A stretch of 64,000 nucleotides of DNA, from positions 62,001 through 126,000 of the forward strand of contig NZ_JAINVH010000012.1 in NCBI RefSeq assembly GCF_020400825.1, given 5' to 3'. Of this stretch, positions 8,293 through 15,190 are shown one piece after another. Position numbers and translations under genes: made by a program. Origin of the DNA: Streptomyces sp. HPF1205. Lineage in GTDB: Bacteria; Actinomycetota; Actinomycetes; Streptomycetales; Streptomycetaceae. A model generated the notes under the pieces. That model searched no databases, had not been told where the DNA came from, and worked only from the letters and a program-made list of their open reading frames with translations. How positions within the stretch are numbered: the first letter of the stretch is position 1; each line of letters begins with the position of its first letter.

Positions 8293-8328
8293 CAGAACCC
8301 GCCCCGGCAGCGTCCGGCGCGGGTTCTG
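8293..8328. terminator. hairpin terminator after the short peptide gene
   Basis: Ten-bp perfect arms, CAGAACCCGC and GCGGGTTCTG, with a 16-base loop and followed by CATTT. It lies between two convergent genes and could serve both. Confidence 0.65.
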
Positions 8329-8449
8329 GCATTTCCGCACGGCGACCGGCCGGCTCACCTGGTGGGTCACCGCTCGGCGCGCCGAAGCCCACCCGCACCG
8401 GGCCGGACGCCCACGCGGCGCGACGAACCGCCGACCCCGTGGGTCGAAG

Positions 8450-9133
8450 TCAGTGGAGATCGAGCTCGGCCATGGTGAGGGTGCCCGCGATGAGGGTTGC
8501 CAGCATGTCCTTCAGCGTGGTGGTGAAGTCCATGCGCAGGGCGGCGAGTGACGGATCGGCTTCGTAGGCGGTGAGCATGGCGGCGGACGGCTGGGCATGG
8601 GTCCATACCGCGCCGCTGACCATGAATGCCTGCGCGCAGAGCTGGTCGCAGTGGCGGCCGAGTTCGGGGAGGTACTGGCGGGCGAGTGCCGCCAGAGCGG
8701 CGACGTTGGCGATGGCTGCTCGTTTGTAGCGGGCGGCCACGTCCGCGGAAACGTTGTGTTCCAGGACGCCTGCTTGGGCGCTCAGCAGGTCGCACAGCAC
8801 GCGGTGCTGTGCGAGGGAGTGTGCCAGCACGGCGGCGAACTCCTGGCCGCGTTGGACCGGTGGGGCGTCGGGGGTGATCGATGCGGTGAGCTGTTCGGGG
8901 AGGCCGGCGGTCCACTGCCGCCAGCCGCGGTCCAGAAGTTCCAGCAGGATGGCTTCGCGTGACTCGAAGTAGCGCAGCACGTTGGACTTCGCCAGGCCCA
9001 CGTGCCGGCTCAGCTCATTGAGGGTGAGCGCGGTCGCGGGCATCCGGTCGAGCATCGCCGCGGCGGTGTCGAGGATCGTCTGCCGCCGGATCTCGCGCTG
9101 CTCCTCGCTGCGTGCTCGTTGGAAGGTCGTCAT
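8450..9133 (-). CDS. TetR-family transcription repressor
   Basis: 227 residues. The DNA-binding helix-turn-helix covers residues 15-62 (RQTILDTAAAMLDR...LAKSNVLRYFESREAIL) and is followed by a large helical ligand domain. It diverges from the SDR oxidoreductase gene. The 128-bp gap holds three identical-core 11-bp palindromes placed at 22 and 33 bp intervals, one of them inside the spacer of the SDR promoter. This fits direct repression of the SDR and of itself. The inducer is unknown. Confidence 0.92.
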   Translation of the reverse strand: MTTFQRARSEEQREIRRQTILDTAAAMLDRMPATALTLNELSRHVGLAKSNVLRYFESREAILLELLDRGWRQWTAGLPEQLTASITPDAPPVQRGQEFAAVLAHSLAQHRVLCDLLSAQAGVLEHNVSADVAARYKRAAIANVAALAALARQYLPELGRHCDQLCAQAFMVSGAVWTHAQPSAAMLTAYEADPSLAALRMDFTTTLKDMLATLIAGTLTMAELDLH

Positions 9134-9147
9134 GCCCTCATCTTATG

Positions 9148-9213
9148 GACCGACGGTCTTTTGACATCAGACCGCCGGTCCCTTAACGTGGAGACCGCAA
9201 GAGACCGCCGGTC
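9148..9213. promoter_or_regulatory. three-site TetR operator and SDR promoter
   Basis: GACCGNCGGTC occurs at 9148-9158, 9170-9180 and 9203-9213. TTGACA (9161-9166) and TAACGT (9184-9189), 17 bases apart, make a promoter for the SDR gene with the middle operator in its spacer. The first site lies about 15 bases from the TetR start codon, so it should block that gene as well. Confidence 0.85.
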
Positions 9214-9261
9214 TGATCGAGACCGTCCGTGGTTACCCGCATAGGAAAGAGGTCCATCGTC

Positions 9262-10020
9262 ATGAGCGTTTCCAGCGTCGCCCTGGTCACCGGAGCCACC
9301 GCCGGCATCGGCAAGGAGACCAGCCTTGCTCTGGCCCGCGAGGGCTACGCCGTCGTCGTCTCCGGCCGCCGCAAGGAAGCGGGCGACGCAGTCGTCCGCG
9401 AGATCCGCGACAACGGCGGGGAAGCCGTATTCATCGCCGTCGACGTCGACTCCGAACAGTCCGTCGCCGACCTGGTCGCCCGCACCGTCGAGCGCTACGG
9501 CCGGCTCGATGTCGCGGTCAACAACGCCGGGGTCTCCCTCGACGCCGGCCGCATGGCCGACGAGCCCACCAGCCGCTTCCAGCAGATGATCACCACGAAC
9601 GTCCTCGGCGTCTTCTGGAGCATGAAGTACCAGATCCAGCAGATGCTGGCCCAGGAGAACCCCGGCGGCTCCATCGTCAATCTCGCCTCGATCGCGGGCC
9701 TGGGCGGCATCCGCTACGCGGCCAACTACTCCGCCACCAAGCACGCCGTGGTCGGCCTGACCAAGTCCGCCGCACTGGAGTACGCCACCGACGGCATCCG
9801 CATCAACGCGGTCGCCCCCGCCGCGATCAAGACCGACATCCTCAACGCCGCCATCGAGGCCGGTACGTGGGACGAGGCCGGCATCGCCTCTCTCCAGCCG
9901 GTGAACCGGATGGGCCGCCCCACCGAGGTCGCCGAGGCCATCGCCTGGCTCGCCTCGCCGGCCGCGTCCTTCGTCACCGGAACCATCCTCAACGTCGACG
10001 GCGGCTACAAGGCCCAGTGA
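9262..10020 (+). CDS. short-chain dehydrogenase/reductase (SDR)
   Basis: 252 residues, a classical SDR. The Rossmann nucleotide motif TGATAGIGKE is at 10-19, NNAG at 87-90, and the catalytic Ser143, Tyr156 and Lys160 are in YSATK. The C-terminus GTILNVDGGYKAQ is typical. It would oxidise or reduce a hydroxyl/carbonyl group with NAD(P)(H); Arg36-Arg37 after the second strand suggest NADP(H) (inference). ATG 9262 was chosen because AGGAAAGAGG lies just upstream and it gives the usual SDR N-terminus. Control by the divergent TetR is strongly suggested by the operator layout. Confidence 0.93.
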   Translation: MSVSSVALVTGATAGIGKETSLALAREGYAVVVSGRRKEAGDAVVREIRDNGGEAVFIAVDVDSEQSVADLVARTVERYGRLDVAVNNAGVSLDAGRMADEPTSRFQQMITTNVLGVFWSMKYQIQQMLAQENPGGSIVNLASIAGLGGIRYAANYSATKHAVVGLTKSAALEYATDGIRINAVAPAAIKTDILNAAIEAGTWDEAGIASLQPVNRMGRPTEVAEAIAWLASPAASFVTGTILNVDGGYKAQ

Positions 10021-10043
10021 GGGTCCTGCGGCAACGCAGGCCC
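10021..10043 (+). terminator. short GNRA-loop hairpin after the SDR gene
   Basis: CCTGCG-GCAA-CGCAGG, extended by GGG and CCC across a one-base bulge, directly after the stop codon. Confidence 0.5.
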
Positions 10044-10522
10044 GAAGCCGTCCTGGCAAGTGCCTGAGCACGGGGCATGATCAATGGGAACGGCGCTCCA
10101 GGCCATTGTTCCGGGCACTGTTCCGCGGGCTGGACTCGGTTTGCCGACGGGGTGAGGCGGACGTCACTGGGCCGACGCCGGTACCGCGATTGCCAAGGCC
10201 GCCGTCCGTCGCATCGGACCTTCCTCGACCGCTCCTCCACGGTGCTCGTCGTAACCCGAAGGACATGTGTGCCCGTCCCGCCCCCGCAACACGACCGACG
10301 CAATCCCGCATACATGTGAGTCGACGAGTGGTCACACCGCCATCCGGCAGCGTCGGCCCATGCTCGGGCATCACCTGCTTGACTAGTGACGCTACCAATG
10401 GGAGAGTGTGATCACCGATCGAACCGGTGACGCAAGTGGTCGTCGGGTCATCGGTTCGAGTACGCAGCACGACGGTCCGTACAGCACGGACAGCACGGAC
10501 ACGCACCGAGATGGGGACACTC
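10044..10522. promoter_or_regulatory. Ohr/OsmC upstream region with two 21-bp elements
   Basis: No gene was recognised here. Two full copies of the 21-bp palindrome lie at 10370-10390 and 10411-10431, 41 bp apart, which nearly matches the 42-bp spacing of the pair at 4406-4468. They are about 90 and 130 bases before the OsmC start. Confidence 0.75.
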
Positions 10523-10948
10523 ATGACCGTCACGTACACCGCCCGCGTCAGCGTCGCCGGCGAGGGCCGCAATGGCGGCAGGGTCCGCTCCGACGACGGA
10601 CTGATCGACACGAGCCTGGCCATACCCAAGGAGCTGGGAGGAGCCGGCGGCGCCACCAACCCCGAGCAGCTCTTCGCGGCCGGCTGGGGCGCCTGTTTCC
10701 TCGGCGCGCTGCGCCGGGCCGCCGCGCAGCGGAAGATCAAGCTCACCAGCACCGCCATAACCGTCGACGTCACCCTCACCCACGGCGACGACGGCGAGTT
10801 CACCCTCTCCGCCACGCTCAGTCCCGTCCTCGGCGGGGTCGACCAGCACACTGCCGAGGAACTCGCCCGCGCCGCCGAGCAGATCTGCCCGTATTCCAAG
10901 GCAACGCGCAACAACGTCCCCGTGACGGTCAACGCCGGCGTGGCCTGA
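10523..10948 (+). CDS. Ohr-type organic hydroperoxide resistance protein (OsmC family)
   Basis: 141 residues, the usual Ohr length. The two redox-active cysteines are Cys58 (GACFLGAL) and Cys122 (ICPYSKATRNN). These enzymes reduce organic and fatty-acid hydroperoxides in the cytoplasm using lipoylated or thiol donors. ATG 10523 was chosen for GGGGA upstream; ATG 10511 would add four residues. No OhrR-like gene (the usual MarR partner) is adjacent. Two 21-bp palindromes sit in the promoter region instead, which suggests another regulator. Confidence 0.93.
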   Translation: MTVTYTARVSVAGEGRNGGRVRSDDGLIDTSLAIPKELGGAGGATNPEQLFAAGWGACFLGALRRAAAQRKIKLTSTAITVDVTLTHGDDGEFTLSATLSPVLGGVDQHTAEELARAAEQICPYSKATRNNVPVTVNAGVA

Positions 10949-11509
10949 CGTCCCGCCGAAGTCCGGCGCCGAACCCCCAGCCCGGACCCCCCCGCCGAAG
11001 TCCCCGCGGCCAGGCCACAACAAGCAGGCCGCGAGGGGCAGGTCGCCCACAGTGAAGAACGGAACGTTCCCATGACGAAAACCCTTGTCCGGGGCGGCGG
11101 GCGGCCCTCGCCCGGCACCCGGGGCCCGGCGGTCCCTCCCGGTGAGTGCGCCGGCGGCCGATGGCCCGCCCCGGAACTGGTGTGGGCTTGGGCCGAGACG
11201 GTGACGACACTGGGTTTCGGCCCCCCTGCCGCGAGCTTCCTGCGCGGACCGGGCTGCTGAAGACCTCCGCGGCCCGGGAACCGGGCCGCGGGGAAGGTGT
11301 CGTCCGGTACCCGAACTCCGTGCCGGGCGATGCCGGGGTCACGGCTCGTCGGCTCCTGCAAGCGGACGAGCCGGGACCCGATCGGGCCGGGGAGCACCCT
11401 TCCCGGCCCGAACGTCGGAAACGCCATGGCTGGAGCTTTCCGACAAGGCCCTGCCCCCTTCGCCGGGGGCAGGGCCCCAACCCGGTCCGCCCCAGCCACC
11501 CGGCCCGCG
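10949..11509. other. gene-free region with two strong hairpins
   Basis: No convincing gene. Contains GGAACGTTCC (11061-11070), a perfect 11-bp-arm hairpin at 11267-11291 with loop GAA, and a 12-bp-arm hairpin at 11447-11476. Confidence 0.5.
11447..11476 (-). terminator. terminator of the frameshifted SALP gene
   Basis: GGCCCTGCCCCC and its exact complement are separated by TTCGCC. The hairpin lies 34 bases beyond the ancestral stop of the SsgA-like gene on the minus strand. Confidence 0.65.
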
Positions 11510-11979
11510 TCAGCCGGCCGACACGTCGGGATCGGCGAGGAGGCCGGCCCGAAGGCGTCCCAGTCCAGCCGCGCGGTCTCGCGGCCGGGCGGTACGAGGG
11601 CGTAGGTGTGTTCCAGCCATTCGGCCAGCGGTGGCGCGGGTAGTTCGAACAAGGCCGTCGACTCCCTGGAGGCGATCTTGAGCATGGCCGACTGCCATTC
11701 GTCGTCGTCGGACGGCCAGACCTGGACGTCGGCGATGCCGCTGAGCGAGTACAACCCCTCGTACAGCAGGTCCCGGCCGATGCACCAGGTGACGTGCGAT
11801 CCGCCGTGGACGAGGAACGAGAGGGTCACGACCAAGGGGGCGTCCGCGGTGTAGCCGAACGTGGCCCGCACGGTCTGCCGGGCGTACGAGCCCAGCACGC
11901 GCTGGATGTCCAGGGACAGGGAAGGCAGATACGGAGTCCGGGCCGGGTGCCGCTCCTCGCCGTGTCGGTTGCCGCTCAT
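11510..11979 (-). pseudogene. SsgA-like (SALP) sporulation/cell-division protein with a one-base frameshift
   Basis: The first about 140 codons encode a SALP core: IQRVLGSYARQTVRATFGY, HVTWCIGRDLLYEGL, SGIADVQVWPS and LFELPAPPLAEWLEHTYALVPPGRE. SALPs steer septum and cell-wall enzymes during sporulation. After LDWDAF the frame runs on into unrelated sequence. The next frame reads RAGLLADPDVSAG and stops at 11510, matching the ends of the paralogues at 18603 and 19861. One missing base beside 11550-11551, probably a C, explains this. The start ATG 11979 follows AAGGGGG. As it stands, translation would continue far past the normal end. A sequencing error is possible. Confidence 0.8.
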
Positions 11980-12049
11980 ATCAGGGACCCCCTTGTGGGA
12001 CGGTGGCTGGTGACAGCCACTTTCGCCCACCCGGGGCCGGCACACCTAC

Positions 12050-12212
12050 GTCACTTGACTGTGCCGGAACATTCCAGCATGTCTCACGCGGCCGGTGGGC
12101 CCGAGCGCACCCGCGGCGGACCGCGCGGCCCCGGCGGCAGGACGCCGCCAGGGCTTCGACGGGTGCCGGCGGCGAACCAGTAACCGGCCCCGGCGGCGGA
12201 CCGTCAAGTGAC
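12050..12212. promoter_or_regulatory. two GTCANNTGAC palindromes between SALP and glyoxalase-fold gene
   Basis: Exact copies at 12050-12059 and 12203-12212 lie in the divergent intergenic region. The first is 71 bases from the SALP start, the same distance as the copy before the SALP at 20334. Confidence 0.7.
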
Positions 12213-12315
12213 TGATGCAGGGCACGGCGCCGGCCGACCACAGTGGGAACGCCGCCGGGGCGACCGCCGGCCGCCACCCGCACCCCCACCCGACAACGAA
12301 AGTGAGATCCCAACC

Positions 12316-12762
12316 GTGGACATGAAGCTCGAAGTCGTCATCCTTCCGGTGTCCGACGTGGACCGGGCCAAAGGCTTCTACGTGGAGAAGCTCGGCTGGC
12401 GCCTCGACGCCGACTTCCCGATCCACGAGGGTTACCGGATCGTGCAGGTGACGCCGCCCGGCTCCGAGTGCTCGGTCATCTTCGGGCAGGGCCTGACCGA
12501 GCAGGCCGCGGGCACCCTCCACGGCCTGCAGTTGACCGTCACCGACATCGTCAAGGCCCAGGAGGAGCTGACCTCTTGCGGGGTGACCGTCTCCGGTCCG
12601 TTCCGCGACGAGACCGGTGCCTTCCACCACGCCGGTGACGCGCGCCGGGTACCCGGACTGCACCCCGAGCGGGCCAGTTACGGCACGTTCGCCGCCTTCA
12701 CGGACCCCGACGGCAACCAGTGGTTCCTGCAGGAAGTCACCGAGCGCGCCCCCGGCCGCTGA
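12316..12762 (+). CDS. VOC-family (glyoxalase/bleomycin-resistance fold) protein
   Basis: 148 residues from the GTG at 12316; ATG 12322 is a close alternative. Two beta-alpha-beta-beta-beta modules are visible: VVILPVSDVDRAKGFYVEKLGW at the front and the repeat beginning GLQLTVTDIVKAQEEL, ending with FTDPDGNQWFLQEV. The family includes metal-dependent isomerases, dioxygenases and drug-binding proteins. This member is of the type annotated as a glyoxalase-like protein in actinobacteria, and its substrate is not evident. It is divergent from the broken SALP gene with two GTCANNTGAC elements between. Confidence 0.88.
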   Translation: MDMKLEVVILPVSDVDRAKGFYVEKLGWRLDADFPIHEGYRIVQVTPPGSECSVIFGQGLTEQAAGTLHGLQLTVTDIVKAQEELTSCGVTVSGPFRDETGAFHHAGDARRVPGLHPERASYGTFAAFTDPDGNQWFLQEVTERAPGR

Positions 12763-12858
12763 GACCGGGTCGCGCCGCGGCTGACCCCCCGTCGCGGCGC
12801 GACCCCCCAACCATCGGCGAGGTGTGTGGCCGCGCCTGCTGGAGACAAGGAGCACCCC

Positions 12859-13536
12859 ATGAGCACCGCACGCGACCTGGCACTCGCCGCCCTCGGCCTG
12901 CCGCCCGACCGGTCGGTGGAGCAAGGCGACCTCTCCCTCGCGCTCGCGGGGGCCGAGGCGGTCGATCTCCTGGCGAGCGGGGCACTGACCCTGGACGGCG
13001 ACCGCATGGTGCCCGGCCCGCCCGTGGCGACGGGCGACCGGCTACTGCGGGAGGCGGCCGCCGCGCTCGTCCGGGCGGAGCCGTACGAGACGGTCGAGGA
13101 CTGGCTGTGGCGCCGCGGCACGGACCTCGCCGCGGTCTACGCCGACGACCTGGACAGGGACGGACTCCTCGGCCGCGCCCCGTGGCACGGGCTACGGGCG
13201 CGGTTCGCACGGAGCACGCCGGCCGACCCGCCGGTGCACCGCCGCGCGGAGGAACACCGGGCCCCGGCCGAGCCCGTCCTCGCCGCCCTGATGGCGGTCC
13301 TCAGGATCGAGGGCGCCCCGCAGGACCCGGACGCCGGCGACGCCACCGACACCGGGGGAAGTGACGCCGGAACAGATTCCGCCGGAGGTACGGGCGGGAA
13401 CACGGACGGGAGTCCGGGCGGGGACGCGGTGACGACGGTGCTGGCCGCCGTCGGGGACGCGGTGGCGCGGTTGGACGCGATGCGGCTGCGGCGGGGCATC
13501 GAGATCGCCGCGTTCGACAACATGTGGCGGGGCTAG
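12859..13536 (+). CDS. GPP34 (GOLPH3/Vps74-like) family protein
   Basis: 225 residues. The N-terminal stretch RDLALAALGLPPDRSVEQGDLSLALAGAEAVDLL is the hallmark of actinobacterial GPP34 proteins, followed by the EPYETVEDWLWRRG segment. Eukaryotic relatives bind phosphatidylinositol-4-phosphate; the bacterial role is unknown, though membrane or lipid association is often assumed. A glycine/threonine/aspartate-rich low-complexity insert at about 152-190 separates the last helices. ATG 12859 follows AAGGAGC. Confidence 0.85.
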   Translation: MSTARDLALAALGLPPDRSVEQGDLSLALAGAEAVDLLASGALTLDGDRMVPGPPVATGDRLLREAAAALVRAEPYETVEDWLWRRGTDLAAVYADDLDRDGLLGRAPWHGLRARFARSTPADPPVHRRAEEHRAPAEPVLAALMAVLRIEGAPQDPDAGDATDTGGSDAGTDSAGGTGGNTDGSPGGDAVTTVLAAVGDAVARLDAMRLRRGIEIAAFDNMWRG

Positions 13537-13546
13537 AACCACCGCT

Positions 13547-13595
13547 CCCGCACGGCCGGCCTTACCTCCGATCGGGGCGCGGCGGGCCGTGCGGG
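13547..13595 (+). terminator. hairpin after the GPP34 gene
   Basis: CCCGCACGGCC at 13547-13557 pairs with GGCCGTGCGGG at 13585-13595 across a 27-base loop. It lies between convergent genes. Confidence 0.45.
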
Positions 13596-13801
13596 GCGTG
13601 TGCGGACACCGCGGACTCGCGCCCTGGTGTTTCCCCCGCCCGTCCCGTACGCGGGACCGCGCCGTGCGCGCCGTACGTGCCGTACCCGCCCTACGTGTCG
13701 TGGACGACGCACATGCCGTGCGGCCGTCGCACGGCGGACCGGTCGCGCCCGCGGGACGAGCGGGGGACAAACGGGACGAGCGGGGGAGGCGAGCGCCGAC
13801 G

Positions 13802-14368
13802 TCAGTCGGCGGAGCCGCCCGTTCCCGTCTCCACCAGGGTGTACATGACGGAACGCTGCTGCTTGTGGCGCTGGATGCGTCCCTTGGCGACCAGGGCCTC
13901 CAGGGTGTTGCGCACCACCTGCGGTGTGGGGTGGCGGTCCGGGTGTTTCTCCATGAGTTCTTCGCGCAGTTCCTTCGCCAGGCGCGGCTCGTCGTAGCCG
14001 CGGAGCAGGTCGGTCAGGAGGTCACCGAGCAGGGGGCGGCGCGAGGTGCCCTTCGCGCCGGCCCCGGCCTTGCCGCCGGCCGCGGCGGCCTTGGCCGACG
14101 CCGGGCGCCGTGCGGCGGATCCGGCCCCGGCCCGCTTCGTCCTCGCGGTGGCGGGCTCGTCCTTCGACTGCTCCGGCAAACGCGACGCGTCCGCGAAACC
14201 CTCGTACCGCTCGGCGAGGTTCAGGATGTCCGCCAGGAGGGCCTCCTCCTGCTTCAACACCGCCATCCTCTGCGCCAGCTCCTGCTGCCGGCGGCGATTC
14301 TCCTCCAGGTCCGAGGCGGCCTGCTCTACGTACCGCGATCGGAGTGTGGCGGCTGATTGGCTGGTCAC
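13802..14368 (-). CDS. coiled-coil / winged-helix putative regulatory protein
   Basis: 188 residues from a GTG start preceded by GAGGAAG. Residues 8-60 form a probable coiled coil (LRSRYVEQAASDLEENRRRQ), residues 65-110 an Ala/Lys/Arg-rich linker, and residues 112-180 a winged-helix-like region (LREELMEKHPDRHPTPQVV, then a KGRIQRHKQQRSVMYTL wing). This layout is common among Streptomyces putative regulators associated with plasmids or conserved operons. DNA binding is inferred from the fold only. It stands alone on its strand. Confidence 0.75.
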   Translation of the reverse strand: MTSQSAATLRSRYVEQAASDLEENRRRQQELAQRMAVLKQEEALLADILNLAERYEGFADASRLPEQSKDEPATARTKRAGAGSAARRPASAKAAAAGGKAGAGAKGTSRRPLLGDLLTDLLRGYDEPRLAKELREELMEKHPDRHPTPQVVRNTLEALVAKGRIQRHKQQRSVMYTLVETGTGGSAD

Positions 14369-15190
14369 AACCGTTCACTTCCTCGTAATGGACATGACGT
14401 TGCGCATGGTACCCACGTGCAGGGCCCGTGCGGATAAGTGTCGATGCCGGACGGTGCGTCCGGCATGTCACCCTTCACCATAACCGCCGATGTGCCGCGC
14501 ATGTCGCGGGTGCTGCTCATTCGTCGGCCTCCCGCGTCCGGCGTGTCCGCTCGGTGTTCCTGCGGGCATACTGCCCGGTAAGTGTGTTGTCGAACCGTCT
14601 CCGCCGCCCTCGGCGTGCGGACCGGCCTTTCCGTCCATGAGGGGGGCTTGGGCCGCGAGTCAAGGCGGGGCCGGCCCGGACGCGCCACGGCGCCGGCCAG
14701 TGATACATGTCTCGCCCACGCCCGCACACCCGGTCCGACGTGCGCCGGAAACGGTGACTCGAACCGGACGGCGGGAAATTCCCGGCGGTACCCACGTGAC
14801 GAAAACCCCGAAAGCCATTTAGTCTTCTTCTGAGATGTGGGTGGAGGCGGCGGTCCGGCGCGGGCGGACCGCCGGGAACACGCCACAGCGAGGACTCGAT
14901 GTGCGGGCCACCGATCGTGCCGCCGGCGCGCGACCACCCGCCGTGCGGCTCACGGCCCGGGCGACCCCCGAGGTCCGTCCGCCCGGCCGGACCGGCACAC
15001 TCGCCGCTCACGGCGGAGGAACGACGACGTACCCTCGCCATTGCGCCCGACGCGATCCGTGCACGTGTGCACATGTGCCCCGTGCACCCGCGCACCCGCG
15101 CACACCCGGGTATGTGCACTCGTGCACACGACGGAAGTGTTCGGTCGGGCCGGTTCAGCAGTGAAGGGAAGTGAAGGGAGTGGGGGAGCG
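14369..15190. promoter_or_regulatory. long upstream region of the LAL with an array of GTGCAC sites
   Basis: No gene was recognised. Five GTGCAC hexamers occur at 15059, 15067, 15082, 15114 and 15122, ending 64 bases before the LAL start. Spacings of 8, 15, 32 and 8 suggest a cooperative operator. An AT-richer stretch at 14795-14835 could carry a promoter. Confidence 0.5.

Noticed and set aside
11072-11260. A 62-codon open frame after the OsmC gene
   Set aside because: A GGAACGTTCC palindrome stands where a ribosome site should be, the composition is shadow-like, and no family could be recognised.
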